From a virus: 64,000 nucleotides of DNA. Made by a program: the position numbers and the translations under genes. The stretch covers positions 1 to 64,000 of the IMG/VR virus record IMGVR_UViG_3300032092_000005; one strand, written 5' to 3'. Position 1 is the first letter of the stretch. Each line of letters starts with the position of its first letter. The notes under the pieces are model-generated. The model worked only from the letters and a program-made list of their open reading frames with translations, did no database searches and had not been told where the DNA came from. Below are positions 8,799 through 17,588 of this stretch, piece by piece.

Positions 8799-9374
8799 AT
8801 GAAAACATTTAAAGATTTTATGACGGAAGGCACTAAACTTGTTGCCGATGGACCTGTTATCAATGTGCATTATGATGGAAAACATATTGGAAATATTTTT
8901 GCATCAAATAAAAAAGATACTCCACACAAAGCATACTCAAAGCATTGGGATATGACTAGGCTGTTTAAATCTAAAAAAGCCGCCGCGGATTGGCTATCTC
9001 AAACTCACCAAACTGCTATTAAAGAAGGACAAGGTGTGTTGGAAGGTGCGGATCAAAAGAAACCAACACTTCCACCACATCTACTAAAACTTATTAAAGA
9101 CAAGCAGTTGGATAAAAAGCCTATGGTACAAACTTCTAAAGTAAAAGACGTAACTCCAAAAGGATACGGACCTAACGAGGAAACAAACACTGATAGATTT
9201 AAAAAGTACACCCGTCCTGTAGTAAAGACTACACCAAAGATTGAGAAAGATACAAATCCATCTGGAAGAACTACTGATCACGTTGAGTGGAAAGTAACTA
9301 CTCACACAGGTGAAGTGCATAGACACAAGACAAAGAAAGAAGCGCAAGCTCACTTTGATTCGTTACCGAAATAA
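8799..9374 (+). CDS. Putative internal head protein with capsid-targeting leader
   Basis: Begins MKTFKDFMTEG, nearly the T4 internal-protein leader MKTYQEFIAEA; cleavage would follow Glu10 (MTE/G). An internal QGVLEG also fits the protease rule. The remainder is basic and rich in Lys, His and Thr, with a C-terminal HVEWKVTTHTGEVHRHKTKKEA segment that may form a small beta-hairpin domain. It is the third protein in the window with this leader. Likely packaged with DNA; activity unknown. Confidence 0.6.
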   Translation: MKTFKDFMTEGTKLVADGPVINVHYDGKHIGNIFASNKKDTPHKAYSKHWDMTRLFKSKKAAADWLSQTHQTAIKEGQGVLEGADQKKPTLPPHLLKLIKDKQLDKKPMVQTSKVKDVTPKGYGPNEETNTDRFKKYTRPVVKTTPKIEKDTNPSGRTTDHVEWKVTTHTGEVHRHKTKKEAQAHFDSLPK

Positions 9375-9379
9375 ACATT

Positions 9380-9952
9380 ATGTGGCTTCTAAGTTTTCTT
9401 CCTGAATATTTCTTTCATCTACTTACACTTCTTGGTTTTGTAGGAGCACTGGCTTGCTTGTTTCCTATTCCATACAAAACAATAGTGCAAGTGATATCAA
9501 TTGCAGTAATAGCATTCTCGCTATACATGGAAGGTGGCATTGCCAATGAAGCTGAATGGAAGTTGAAAGTGAAAGAAGCAGAAGCTAAAGCTGCACAGAA
9601 AGAAATTCGAGCGGCTGAGACTACAGTTCAAGTCGTGACAAAATATGTGAATAAAATTCAAACTATTAAGGAGAAGGGTGATGTTATTATTAAAGAAGTC
9701 CCAATATACATTACAAAGGTTGATGATTCTAAGTGCGCTGTGCCTAATGGTTTCGTCATGCTCCACGACAGTGCCAGTCGTAATGAAGTTCCCGACACCG
9801 CCAGAATTGCTGATGAAGGAACCTCCAAAGTTAAAATCTCTGGAGTCGCAGGAACAGTCGTTGAAAACTATACAACCTACCACGAAGTAAGCGCACAATT
9901 AAAGGCTCTTCAACAATGGGTAAAGGAACAACAAGCTATTCATAACAAATGA
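9380..9952 (+). CDS. i-spanin (Rz-like inner-membrane lysis protein)
   Basis: Two N-terminal membrane segments (about residues 10-28 and 33-48) are followed by a long Ala/Lys/Glu coiled coil and the motif CAVPNGFVMLHDSAS, a hallmark of Rz-like spanins. The spanin spans the periplasm and, with its outer-membrane partner, fuses the membranes in the last step of lysis. The partner gene is nested inside it in the +1 frame (9678-9890). Endolysin and holin follow directly. The double membrane segment is somewhat more than the usual single one. Confidence 0.8.
   Translation: MWLLSFLPEYFFHLLTLLGFVGALACLFPIPYKTIVQVISIAVIAFSLYMEGGIANEAEWKLKVKEAEAKAAQKEIRAAETTVQVVTKYVNKIQTIKEKGDVIIKEVPIYITKVDDSKCAVPNGFVMLHDSASRNEVPDTARIADEGTSKVKISGVAGTVVENYTTYHEVSAQLKALQQWVKEQQAIHNK
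9678..9890 (+). CDS. o-spanin (Rz1-like lipoprotein), nested in the i-spanin gene
   Basis: Read in the +1 frame entirely inside the i-spanin gene. It has a basic N-terminus, a hydrophobic stretch LMILSALCLMVSSC ending in a lipobox (VSSC), and a short mature part rich in Pro (FPTPPELLMKEPPKL), the typical build of Rz1 outer-membrane lipoproteins. The ATG at 9678 or a downstream in-frame start could be used. The nested arrangement matches lambda Rz/Rz1. Confidence 0.8.
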   Translation: MMLLLKKSQYTLQRLMILSALCLMVSSCSTTVPVVMKFPTPPELLMKEPPKLKSLESQEQSLKTIQPTTK

Positions 9953-9961
9953 GGTTGAATC

Positions 9962-10585
9962 ATGGAAATAACAAAAGAACAATTAAAACAATTACTTCCA
10001 AACAATAAATACGTTGATCAATGGCATGAAGTGCTTTCAAAACTTCTACCTGAGTATGAGATTAATACTCCAGAAAGAATTGCAGCATTCATAGCACAAT
10101 GTAGCCATGAGTCTGGTGGTTTCACTACACTCAAAGAAAATTTAAACTATCGTCCTGAAACACTTAGAAAGATATTTCCTAAGTACTTTCCAACGGATGA
10201 GTTAGCTAGAGCTTATTGCAGTATGCCAAATAAACAAGAAGCAATTGCAAATAGAGTCTATGCAAATAGAATGGGCAATGAAGATGAGAATTCTGGTGAC
10301 GGTTTCAAATACTGTGGCAGAGGACTCATTCAACTAACAGGAAAAGAAAACTATACTTGGTTTGCTTCAAGTTTAGAAATGTCTCCAGATGAAGCATCTG
10401 AGTACCTTCAAACATTTGAAGGTGCAGTCCAATCGGCATGTTGGTTCTGGGAGACAAACAATTTAAATCAGTATGCAGATTCTGGTGATATACTTACTAT
10501 GACAAAAAGAATCAATGGTGGAACAATAGGGCTTGAGGACAGAATCAAGCATTACGAACACGCATTACACGTTTTAGGAGTATGA
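9962..10585 (+). CDS. Endolysin, GH19 chitinase-like lysozyme
   Basis: The 207-residue protein has the family 19 layout: CSHESGGF around residues 47-54 with catalytic Glu50, a second acidic region after YANRMGNEDENSGDG, then YCGRGLIQLTGKENY. Family 19 endolysins cut the glycan strands of peptidoglycan. No signal peptide is seen, so release needs the holin encoded next. It follows the spanin genes with a 9-base gap, part of one lysis operon. Confidence 0.88.
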   Translation: MEITKEQLKQLLPNNKYVDQWHEVLSKLLPEYEINTPERIAAFIAQCSHESGGFTTLKENLNYRPETLRKIFPKYFPTDELARAYCSMPNKQEAIANRVYANRMGNEDENSGDGFKYCGRGLIQLTGKENYTWFASSLEMSPDEASEYLQTFEGAVQSACWFWETNNLNQYADSGDILTMTKRINGGTIGLEDRIKHYEHALHVLGV

Positions 10586-10589
10586 TCAC

Positions 10590-11027
10590 ATGGGAGATGA
10601 AGTAAAGGGCAGTGAAGAGTCCGATCACTGGATGCAAACTAAATGGCGTCCAGCAATGGGTTGGATGTACATGATTGTTTGTGTATGCGACTTCACATTA
10701 TTTCCTGTACTGTGGAGTCTATTACAATCATTGAGTCACGGACAAGTAACTAGTCAGTGGCAACCATTGACACTTCAAGGCGCTGGTCTATTCCATCTTG
10801 CAATGGGTGCCGTTCTTGGTATTGCTGCATTCGGTCGTACTCAAGAAAAGATTGCTAATACCGCAAGTAATATTCCTACACCATCGTTTCAACAATCGCC
10901 ACAAAACTATCAACCGATAAATACAGTATCGCAGGCGCCAGCACAATCTACCTTTAATGCTAGACCTGCACCCGTAGGATATGGCGGCAAAGCAGCACCA
11001 CCTCCAGCCCAAGAAGAATTATTATAA
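10590..11027 (+). CDS. Holin (3-TM, gene-transfer-agent type)
   Basis: Residues about 18-100 read RPAMGWMYMIVCVCDF ... QPLTLQGAGLFHLAMGAVLG, a pattern of a three-helix phage holin family first named in gene-transfer agents. The C-terminal third is disordered, rich in Gln, Pro and Ala. The holin would open the inner membrane for the endolysin encoded just upstream. Position within the lysis cassette strengthens the call. Confidence 0.8.
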   Translation: MGDEVKGSEESDHWMQTKWRPAMGWMYMIVCVCDFTLFPVLWSLLQSLSHGQVTSQWQPLTLQGAGLFHLAMGAVLGIAAFGRTQEKIANTASNIPTPSFQQSPQNYQPINTVSQAPAQSTFNARPAPVGYGGKAAPPPAQEELL

Positions 11028-11038
11028 TCGAGTAACTT

Positions 11039-11230
11039 ATGAAAAATCTATTTTGGATGCTATGCATCGTGCTAAGTGTATCATTTTTGTCTATGAATAA
11101 TGCTCACGCAGCAGAGACTAAAACTAAAAAAGTTTGTAATGTCGTAAAGGACGCTAAGACTAAAAAGTCTAAAGAAGTGTGCAAAACGATTAAGATACAT
11201 AAAAAGCTAGAACCTAGCAAGAAGAAATAA
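11039..11230 (+). CDS. Small secreted Lys-rich protein
   Basis: 63 residues: a signal peptide with probable cleavage at AHA/AE (about residue 24), then a short, very basic mature peptide with two cysteines (KKVCNVVKD... KEVCKTIKI) that could form a disulfide in the periplasm. No family recognised. Its place in the lysis operon suggests a periplasmic accessory role, which is inference only. Confidence 0.6.
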   Translation: MKNLFWMLCIVLSVSFLSMNNAHAAETKTKKVCNVVKDAKTKKSKEVCKTIKIHKKLEPSKKK

Positions 11231-11232
11231 TC

Positions 11233-11667
11233 ATGGACAATACAGCAGTAGAGCTTAAGGTGGATGTTGAAGTGCTTAAACAGCAAGTCTTGACATTAAC
11301 ACAGTTATGCAATAAGATGGACACGATCATAGAAAAGCTAATCGACAATAACGATAGACTCACTACTCAGATATATCAAGATATGGACAAAAGAAAGCAA
11401 GAAACTGTTGGTGACATTAAAGAACTTCATTCTAGAATCACTACAGTAGATAGAAACGTTTCTGATAAGATAGAACTTACTGAACGTAGGATCATGGACG
11501 AGATTAAATCTCTCCGTGATGATATTGCTGAACATAATAAAAAAGAAAGTAAAGAAATGCAAAAGATTATGGAGTGGAAGTGGATGGCTGCTGGCGCTAT
11601 TGTAGTGCTTGCATGGATAATGTCCAATATCAAAATAGAAATGGTGAGCAAGCTATTCGGCGGGTAA
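11233..11667 (+). CDS. Coiled-coil protein with C-terminal membrane anchor
   Basis: 144 residues: a heptad-rich coiled coil over about residues 5-115, followed by one membrane helix (WMAAGAIVVLAWIM) and a short tail. The layout resembles XhlA-type holin accessory proteins, although longer. Last gene of the lysis operon, followed by a hairpin terminator. Could be an antiholin or holin partner; not proven. Confidence 0.6.
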   Translation: MDNTAVELKVDVEVLKQQVLTLTQLCNKMDTIIEKLIDNNDRLTTQIYQDMDKRKQETVGDIKELHSRITTVDRNVSDKIELTERRIMDEIKSLRDDIAEHNKKESKEMQKIMEWKWMAAGAIVVLAWIMSNIKIEMVSKLFGG

Positions 11668-11705
11668 TTATCTTTTTTCAGGATAGTTTTAGATAATTCG
11701 GGAAC

Positions 11706-11734
11706 TTGACAAACGAGCGAATCTATAGTAAAAT
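11706..11734 (+). promoter_or_regulatory. Sigma70 promoter for the replication/nucleotide operon
   Basis: TTGACA at 11706-11711, 17-base spacer, TAAAAT at 11729-11734, with the primase start 37 bases further on. The -10 lies in the loop of the hairpin described in the next entry. Confidence 0.8.
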
Positions 11735-11754
11735 GTAGATTCGCTAATTTTTTT
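11717..11754 (+). terminator. Rho-independent terminator enclosing the promoter -10
   Basis: A perfect 9-bp stem GCGAATCTA (11717-11725) / TAGATTCGC (11736-11744) with a 10-base loop, followed by TAATTTTTTT. It would stop transcripts of the lysis operon while the same bases initiate the primase operon. Confidence 0.75.
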
Positions 11755-11770
11755 ATGGGACTACAACATT

Positions 11771-12793
11771 ATGAGCATGTGGATAGATCAGAAGTACATC
11801 GGTATTCTTTCCATCCGACTGGACAAATTTTCAGCTAAAGGCGACTACACATATAACTTCCGTTGCCCAGTCTGCGGCGACAGTCAAACAAATCGGAACA
11901 AAGCACGTGGCTATATCTTTCCAATGAAAGAGGGTCTATTCTATAAATGCCACAACTGTGCAGTAAGTTTGTCATTAGGTACATTGATCAACAAGATTGA
12001 TCCAGCACTTTATAAAGAATATTGCCTAGAGCGATATAAGACTGGAGAGACAGGTCGCAAAGCGCACAAAGCCCACAGTTTCGTATTCAAGCCAGTTAAG
12101 TTTGGTAGTAGCATGACTGACGATTTTAAAGGTGTGCTGACACCGCTATCAAAACTGCCTGATGATCATGAAGCTATTCTCTATGCACAATCTAGAAAAA
12201 TCCCTGTAGATAAGTACAAGACACTTTATTATATTGATGATGTACAGAAGCTAAAGTTGTTTTCACCTAACTATGAAGATAGAATCGTCACTCATGAACC
12301 AAGAATAGTTCTTCCGTTCTATGATAGTAATGATGTATTGGTTGCACTTTCATGTAGAGCAATTCGTGGTGAGAAGTTGAGGTATCTTGTAGTCAGAGTA
12401 AAAGACGAATTGCCAATTCTATTCAACATGAATAAAGTGAACAAAGAAGAAACTATATATGTTACTGAAGGTCCAATTGATAGTCTGTTTGTTCAGAATG
12501 CAGTAGCAGTTGGTAGTTCCAATCTTAGGTATGCGCTAGATCACTTTTCAAAAGAGAAGCTAGTATTGATCTATGACAATGAACCCAGAAATAAAGAAAT
12601 CGTGAAACTGCTAGGCGCAGCTATCAATGATGGCGCAGCAGTTGTAATTTGGCCAAAAACTTATGAAGAAAAAGATATAAATGATATGATACTAGCTGGA
12701 AAAACGCAGGATGAAATCCTCAATACACTAAATAATTTCACCTTTAAAGGCCCTAAAGCATTGCTTGAATATAACAATTGGAGAATGGTATGA
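11771..12793 (+). CDS. DNA primase (T4 gp61 / DnaG type)
   Basis: The N-terminus carries a zinc finger (CPVCGDSQ at about 32-39 and CHNC at about 61-64). The centre carries a TOPRIM domain: ETIYVTEGPIDSLF holds the acidic residue and LVLIYDNEPRNKE the DxD-like motif. It makes RNA primers for lagging-strand synthesis with a replicative helicase not encoded in this window. Length (340) fits T4 gp61. Stop overlaps the thyX start (ATGA). Confidence 0.88.
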   Translation: MSMWIDQKYIGILSIRLDKFSAKGDYTYNFRCPVCGDSQTNRNKARGYIFPMKEGLFYKCHNCAVSLSLGTLINKIDPALYKEYCLERYKTGETGRKAHKAHSFVFKPVKFGSSMTDDFKGVLTPLSKLPDDHEAILYAQSRKIPVDKYKTLYYIDDVQKLKLFSPNYEDRIVTHEPRIVLPFYDSNDVLVALSCRAIRGEKLRYLVVRVKDELPILFNMNKVNKEETIYVTEGPIDSLFVQNAVAVGSSNLRYALDHFSKEKLVLIYDNEPRNKEIVKLLGAAINDGAAVVIWPKTYEEKDINDMILAGKTQDEILNTLNNFTFKGPKALLEYNNWRMV

Positions 12794-13452
12794 ACGTTAG
12801 AATGGTAAGCTATTCCCAACCTCCTATAGACTTTGATGAAACTGATTCGACACTACAAGACCTCGTTGCATTCTGCGCAAGAGTATCTAATCCATCCAAT
12901 CAGTCCAATTCCGAAACTTCGGAACGACTTATCAAATACCTTATTAGAAACAAGCACTGGAGTCCACTTGAAATGGTCTCCGTCTGTCTTGAAGTTGAAA
13001 CCACAAGAGACATTGCTAGACAGTTCCTTAGACATAGAAGTTTTTCCTTTCAAGAATTCAGCCAACGCTACGCTGATCCAACAAAAGATTTGGACTTTGT
13101 ATTGCGAGAAGCCAGATTACAAGATACGAAAAATAGACAAAACAGTATAGAGACTGATGATGCTAATCTTCAACGCCGTTGGGAAGAGCAACAAGAATTT
13201 GTTATCGCCTCTGCAAAAAGTGCATACGATTGGGCTATCGTAAATGGTATTGCAAAAGAACAAGCTAGAGCAGTACTACCAGAAGGCAACACCGTAAGCC
13301 GTCTGTATATAAATGGAACACTCCGTTCATGGATTCATTACATTGATTTGAGAATTGAGATCGGAACTCAAAAAGAGCATAGACAGATAGCCGAAGCATG
13401 TGCTGAAGTTATCGCAAAGGTATTTCCCATTATTAAAACAATAAAAGATTAA
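12790..13452 (+). CDS. thyX: FAD-dependent thymidylate synthase ThyX
   Basis: RHRSFSFQEFSQRY is the ThyX signature RHRx7S. The enzyme makes dTMP from dUMP using FAD, NADPH and methylene-tetrahydrofolate. Start placed at ATG 12790 rather than 12778 because GGAG at 12780-12783 is correctly spaced and the ATG overlaps the primase stop. Length 220 is normal. Lies between primase and ribonucleotide reductase, a dedicated deoxynucleotide supply operon. Confidence 0.93.
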   Translation: MNVRMVSYSQPPIDFDETDSTLQDLVAFCARVSNPSNQSNSETSERLIKYLIRNKHWSPLEMVSVCLEVETTRDIARQFLRHRSFSFQEFSQRYADPTKDLDFVLREARLQDTKNRQNSIETDDANLQRRWEEQQEFVIASAKSAYDWAIVNGIAKEQARAVLPEGNTVSRLYINGTLRSWIHYIDLRIEIGTQKEHRQIAEACAEVIAKVFPIIKTIKD

Positions 13453-13463
13453 AGAGGTATTGA

Positions 13464-15272
13464 ATGACTACAGCAATTGTGCATGGCATTACGGTAGACT
13501 ATAGTAGAGACAAACTATTCGATGAATTAGGAATTAAAAGACTTAAAGAAAGTTACATGAAAGATGATGAAGTATCTCCTCAAGAAAGATTCGCCTTCGT
13601 TTCAAAGGCGTTCGGATCAAATCCAGAACATTCTCAAAGGCTTTACGATTATGCTTCAAAGCATTGGCTTAGTTATTCTACTCCCATTCTTTCTTATGGT
13701 CGTAGCAGCCGCGGACTACCTATCTCATGTTTTTTGCCTTATCTCCATGATAGTGCAAAAGGTCTTGTCGATTGTCTCGCGGAAGTAAACTGGCTATCAA
13801 TGCTTGGAGGTGGTGTTGGTATTGGTGTCGGCATTCGGTCTTCTGATGATAAGTCTGTAGGCGTAATGCCTCACCTGCGCACGTATGATGCATCCTCGCT
13901 TGCGTACAGACAAGGCAGCACACGTAGAGGTTCTTACGCAGCGTATTTGGATATCAACCATCCTGATATCATTTCATTTTTAGAAATGCGTAAGCCTACA
14001 GGTGATCCTAATCTACGCACAATGAACTTACATCACGGCATCAACATCACAGATGACTTCATGCAGATTATTGAACGTTGCATGTTAGACAAAAATGCTG
14101 ATGACAGTTGGGAACTAAAAGACCCACAAAGCAAAGTCGTTCGTGAAGTTGTATCTGCAAAGGAATTGTGGCAAAGAATTCTAGACACACGTATGCAAAC
14201 AGGAGAGCCATATCTCCACTTCATTGATGCATCAAACAGAGCACTGCCAGACTTTCAAAAGAAGATGGGTCTATCTGTTAAGCAGTCTAATCTATGTTCC
14301 GAAATCATTCTAGCTACTGATGAATTCCGAACAGCAGTCTGTTGCCTATCATCTGGCAATCTAGAATATTTTGATGAGTGGAAAGATGACAAATTATTCT
14401 TGCATGATGTTGCAGAGATGCTAGACAATGTGTTACAATACTTTATCGACAATGCGCCAGAACAAGTCTCAAGAGCAATTTACTCTGCAAGAAGAGAACG
14501 TTCTATTGGCTTTGGTGCATTAGGATTTCATGCATACTTACAGAAGAATAATCTTGCATGGGAAAGCGCATTAGCAAAATCTGCTAATTTTAGAATGTTC
14601 AAATATATTAGGACTAAACTTGATGAAGCTAATTTATCTTTGGGAAAAAGTAGAGGAGAAGCTCCTGATGCAGTGGGCACAGGGCAGCGTTTTACTCACG
14701 TTATGGCTATTGCTCCTAACGCATCAAGCAGTATTATCATGGGCAATACATCACCTTCTGTAGAGCCGTACCGCGCTAATGCATATCGCCAAGATACGCT
14801 ATCAGGTTCTTCATTACACAAGAACAAGTGGCTCGATAGAGTTATCAGAAAACACTTTAGTCTAGAAGAAGGAATGGATTCAGGAAAATATTCAGAAACT
14901 TGGTCAAGCATCATTGCCAACGATGGATCAGTCCAGCATCTAGATTGGATGGACGATTGGAACAAAGATGTATTCAAGACTTCTATGGAGATTGATCAAC
15001 GTTGGGTCATTGAACTTGCAGCAGATAGACAGCAATATATAGATCAAGCGCAATCATTAAATCTATTCTTTAGACCAGATGTGAACGTGAAGTATCTCCA
15101 TGCAGTACACTTTCAGGCATGGAAGCAAGGTCTTAAAACTCTATACTACTGCCGTTCTGAAAAGATTGGTAAAGCAGATAAAGTTTCTAAGAGAATCGAA
15201 CGAGAGATTATTAAGGAATTAAACATGACTGCACTAATCGATGGAGACACATGCCTTGCATGTGAAGGTTAA
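13464..15272 (+). CDS. nrdA: Class I ribonucleotide reductase, large subunit
   Basis: All catalytic elements are visible: the redox Cys in LPISCFLP, the NLCSE active-site loop, the second redox Cys in AVCCLSS, the radical-transfer Tyr pair in KTLYYCRSE, and the C-terminal CLAC shuttle cysteines. It reduces ribonucleoside diphosphates together with the small subunit at 16596. At 602 residues it is much shorter than about 750 in bacteria because the N-terminal ATP-cone is absent, so activity control by dATP is expected to be lost. Confidence 0.95.
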   Translation: MTTAIVHGITVDYSRDKLFDELGIKRLKESYMKDDEVSPQERFAFVSKAFGSNPEHSQRLYDYASKHWLSYSTPILSYGRSSRGLPISCFLPYLHDSAKGLVDCLAEVNWLSMLGGGVGIGVGIRSSDDKSVGVMPHLRTYDASSLAYRQGSTRRGSYAAYLDINHPDIISFLEMRKPTGDPNLRTMNLHHGINITDDFMQIIERCMLDKNADDSWELKDPQSKVVREVVSAKELWQRILDTRMQTGEPYLHFIDASNRALPDFQKKMGLSVKQSNLCSEIILATDEFRTAVCCLSSGNLEYFDEWKDDKLFLHDVAEMLDNVLQYFIDNAPEQVSRAIYSARRERSIGFGALGFHAYLQKNNLAWESALAKSANFRMFKYIRTKLDEANLSLGKSRGEAPDAVGTGQRFTHVMAIAPNASSSIIMGNTSPSVEPYRANAYRQDTLSGSSLHKNKWLDRVIRKHFSLEEGMDSGKYSETWSSIIANDGSVQHLDWMDDWNKDVFKTSMEIDQRWVIELAADRQQYIDQAQSLNLFFRPDVNVKYLHAVHFQAWKQGLKTLYYCRSEKIGKADKVSKRIEREIIKELNMTALIDGDTCLACEG

Positions 15273-15910
15273 TGGCACACATCATAGCAAACTTACCTCC
15301 AGTAAAATGTTTTGTTCGTAAAGAATTTCTTTACGATTTTGAACGTGGTCATGGTGAATTAGAATCGTGTTGGTGGGTCAGCATTAAATCTTTGCGTGGA
15401 CAAGCTTTTCGCATTGAGTCGTATTTGAATGACTACGGCGCACTATATGATAAGCTTCCTATCAGTGCATACTGCTGGAAGCCAATCGAAGGTGAGCCTC
15501 TACCACTCGACTACTTGCAGCTATGGGATTGCTTAAGCTATGACATTACAGTGTTGAAGAAAGCACAACTTCAATCGATGAAATGTAAATTCAAATTAAA
15601 GAGTGGTGGTTGGATGTATGGCGAATATATGTTCACAGTAGATTCAGCACATCCAGATTTTAATACAATCGACACTGGATTCTCAGAAGACCCAGAAGAC
15701 CACAAATCATACAATTTTATTAAATGCGATAATGGTCAATTTGCGTGTCAACCAAATAATAGATTGCTTATACTTGAACCATCAAGCAATCCTGGTGAGT
15801 TGAAACGACCAGACTTTAAAGTAGCAACAAAAAGATGGTCTGTTGAAACTGATGCTAAGTGGGCTTTGGGTGATACGGATACCGTTATGTACGAAAAAAC
15901 AGAAAAATGA
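15272..15910 (+). CDS. Conserved phage protein between nrdA and nrdB
   Basis: A 212-residue protein with many Trp and Tyr residues and the patterns VKCFVRKEFLYDFERGHGELESCWWVS and MKCKFKLKSGGWMYGEYMFTVDSAHPDFN. I recognise it as a protein often found next to phage ribonucleotide reductase genes, but not its function. Starts on the last base of the nrdA stop, so it is coupled to nrdA. Confidence 0.6.
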   Translation: MAHIIANLPPVKCFVRKEFLYDFERGHGELESCWWVSIKSLRGQAFRIESYLNDYGALYDKLPISAYCWKPIEGEPLPLDYLQLWDCLSYDITVLKKAQLQSMKCKFKLKSGGWMYGEYMFTVDSAHPDFNTIDTGFSEDPEDHKSYNFIKCDNGQFACQPNNRLLILEPSSNPGELKRPDFKVATKRWSVETDAKWALGDTDTVMYEKTEK

Positions 15911-16347
15911 AAAAACTATTAACAATCTTAGCGTTGTCTCTATTGGCAACATTGTCATTTGCAGAAAAGCAAAAACCAGGCGTCACATATGATGCTATTA
16001 TTACCAGAGTAATTGATGGCGACACAGTAGCGTTTCGTGCAGACTTTTTGCCTGAGCCTCTAAAGAAGGAACTCAGCATTCGTGTATTTGGTGTAGACAC
16101 ACCCGAAAAAGGATTTCGTGCTGCTTGCCCTAGTGAAGATGTAAAGGGTCAAGCTGCTTCGGCATTCACTAAAGCGCAAATCAATGCAGCTAAACATCGC
16201 CAAGTCATTCTAATGGATTGGGATAAGTATGGCGGTAGAGTATTGGGTGACGTTATTCTTGACGGTAAGAGTCTCCGTACAATGCTCATTCAAAATGGTC
16301 ACGCAAGAGAATACTACGGTGAAGCAAAACAATCTTGGTGCAATTGA
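15907..16347 (+). CDS. Secreted staphylococcal-nuclease-like endonuclease
   Basis: Signal peptide of about 19 residues ending at SFA/E, then an SNase (OB-fold) domain: IDGDTV, IRVFGVDTPEKG with the conserved Arg and Glu, and DKYGGRVLGDV with the second Arg. Such nucleases cut DNA and RNA with calcium. Periplasmic location is predicted, which could help degrade incoming DNA of competing phages or salvage nucleotides; that role is inference. Start overlaps the preceding stop. Confidence 0.85.
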   Translation: MKKLLTILALSLLATLSFAEKQKPGVTYDAIITRVIDGDTVAFRADFLPEPLKKELSIRVFGVDTPEKGFRAACPSEDVKGQAASAFTKAQINAAKHRQVILMDWDKYGGRVLGDVILDGKSLRTMLIQNGHAREYYGEAKQSWCN

Positions 16348-16350
16348 TAA

Positions 16351-16596
16351 ATGCAACTAATCATAAATTTATTTTTATTATTTCTATTCCTACTACTTGA
16401 TGATAGTAAAGAAGAGAAAGAAGAACTGTCCATAAAAGAAATTCTAATCGAAAAGCATAGTGAAGGATTCTATGCATGGATGAAAGAGACTAATACATTT
16501 GTAGGACAAGGCAAAACACCAGAGGAACTTTTCGCGTTGATTCGTGAGAAGTTTCCAAAACTAGACATTAAACTAACAGCGAGTGAACAACAATAA
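16351..16596 (+). CDS. Small membrane-anchored HicB-like protein
   Basis: 81 residues: an N-terminal hydrophobic segment (LIINLFLLFLFLLL) then a soluble part whose SEGFYAWMKETNTFVGQGKTPEEL resembles the partial RNase-H fold of HicB antitoxins. No HicA partner is nearby. Stop overlaps the nrdB start. The HicB likeness is tentative. Confidence 0.45.
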   Translation: MQLIINLFLLFLFLLLDDSKEEKEELSIKEILIEKHSEGFYAWMKETNTFVGQGKTPEELFALIREKFPKLDIKLTASEQQ

Positions 16597-17588
16597 TGAA
16601 CGCAAAGAAGCACACACAAACGCTGATGGATGAGAGATCATACTTCAAGCCATTTCAATATCCATGGGCATATGACGCATGGATAAAACATGAACAGAGT
16701 CATTGGCTTCATACTGAAGTTCCTATGCTTGATGACGTAAAAGATTGGAAAAACAAACTAAATGCAAATGAAAAAAAATTCCTCACACATATTTTTCGCT
16801 TTTTTACGCAAGGAGATATTGACGTTGCTGGTGGTTACGTCAACAATTACTTGCCTTATTTTCCTCAGCCTGAAGTTCGCATGATGTTGCTAGGATTCGC
16901 AGCGCGTGAAGCTTTGCACGTTGCTGCATATAGTCACTTGATTGAAACTCTAGGACTTCCCGAAACTACGTACAATGAATTCTTAGAGTATCAAGAGATG
17001 CGTGATAAGCACGAGTACCTTCTTGACATTTCAAATGAGACTAAAGACGCAACTTCTATTGCTACAGACGTTGCAGTGTTCTCAGCATTCACTGAAGGTA
17101 TGCAATTGTTTAGTTCGTTTATCATGCTGCTAAACTTTGCAAGACATGGTAAGATGAAAGGTATGGGTCAAATCATCACTTGGTCTATCGTTGACGAAAC
17201 TCAGCACACTGAAGGAATGATTAAATTGTTCCGTACATACATTGAAGAGAATCGTGAAATGTGGAATGATGATCTAAAGAGTCGTATCTACACTATCGCA
17301 GAGAAGATGGTTCAGCTAGAAGACAAGTTTATTGATCTCGCATTTGAATTAGGACCAATGCAGAATCTTACGAAAGAAGATGTTAAAGAATACATCCGTT
17401 ACATTACAGACAGACGCCTGATCAGTCTTGGCATGAAAGGCATCTTTAAGCGTAAGAAGAATCCTCTACCGTGGGTAGAAGAAATGATTAATGCGCCTAC
17501 GCATACAAATTTCTTTGAGAATAGAGTAACAGATTATTCTAAGGGTGCTCTATCTGGTAAGTGGGATGACGTTTGGGGTAAAGCATAA
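16596..17588 (+). CDS. nrdB: Class I ribonucleotide reductase, small (radical) subunit
   Basis: The di-iron ligands can be placed: Asp in FTQGDID, Glu and His in REALHVAAY, Glu in FTEGMQL, and Glu and His in VDETQHTEGM. The last Tyr of REALHVAAY sits where the radical tyrosine of E. coli NrdB (Tyr122) lies. 330 residues is normal. It provides the radical for NrdA encoded upstream; the two genes are split by three small genes. Confidence 0.93.
   Translation: MNAKKHTQTLMDERSYFKPFQYPWAYDAWIKHEQSHWLHTEVPMLDDVKDWKNKLNANEKKFLTHIFRFFTQGDIDVAGGYVNNYLPYFPQPEVRMMLLGFAAREALHVAAYSHLIETLGLPETTYNEFLEYQEMRDKHEYLLDISNETKDATSIATDVAVFSAFTEGMQLFSSFIMLLNFARHGKMKGMGQIITWSIVDETQHTEGMIKLFRTYIEENREMWNDDLKSRIYTIAEKMVQLEDKFIDLAFELGPMQNLTKEDVKEYIRYITDRRLISLGMKGIFKRKKNPLPWVEEMINAPTHTNFFENRVTDYSKGALSGKWDDVWGKA

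Noticed and set aside
16351-16596. HicAB toxin-antitoxin system
   Set aside because: Only a HicB-like fragment with a membrane segment is present; no HicA-type gene adjoins it.
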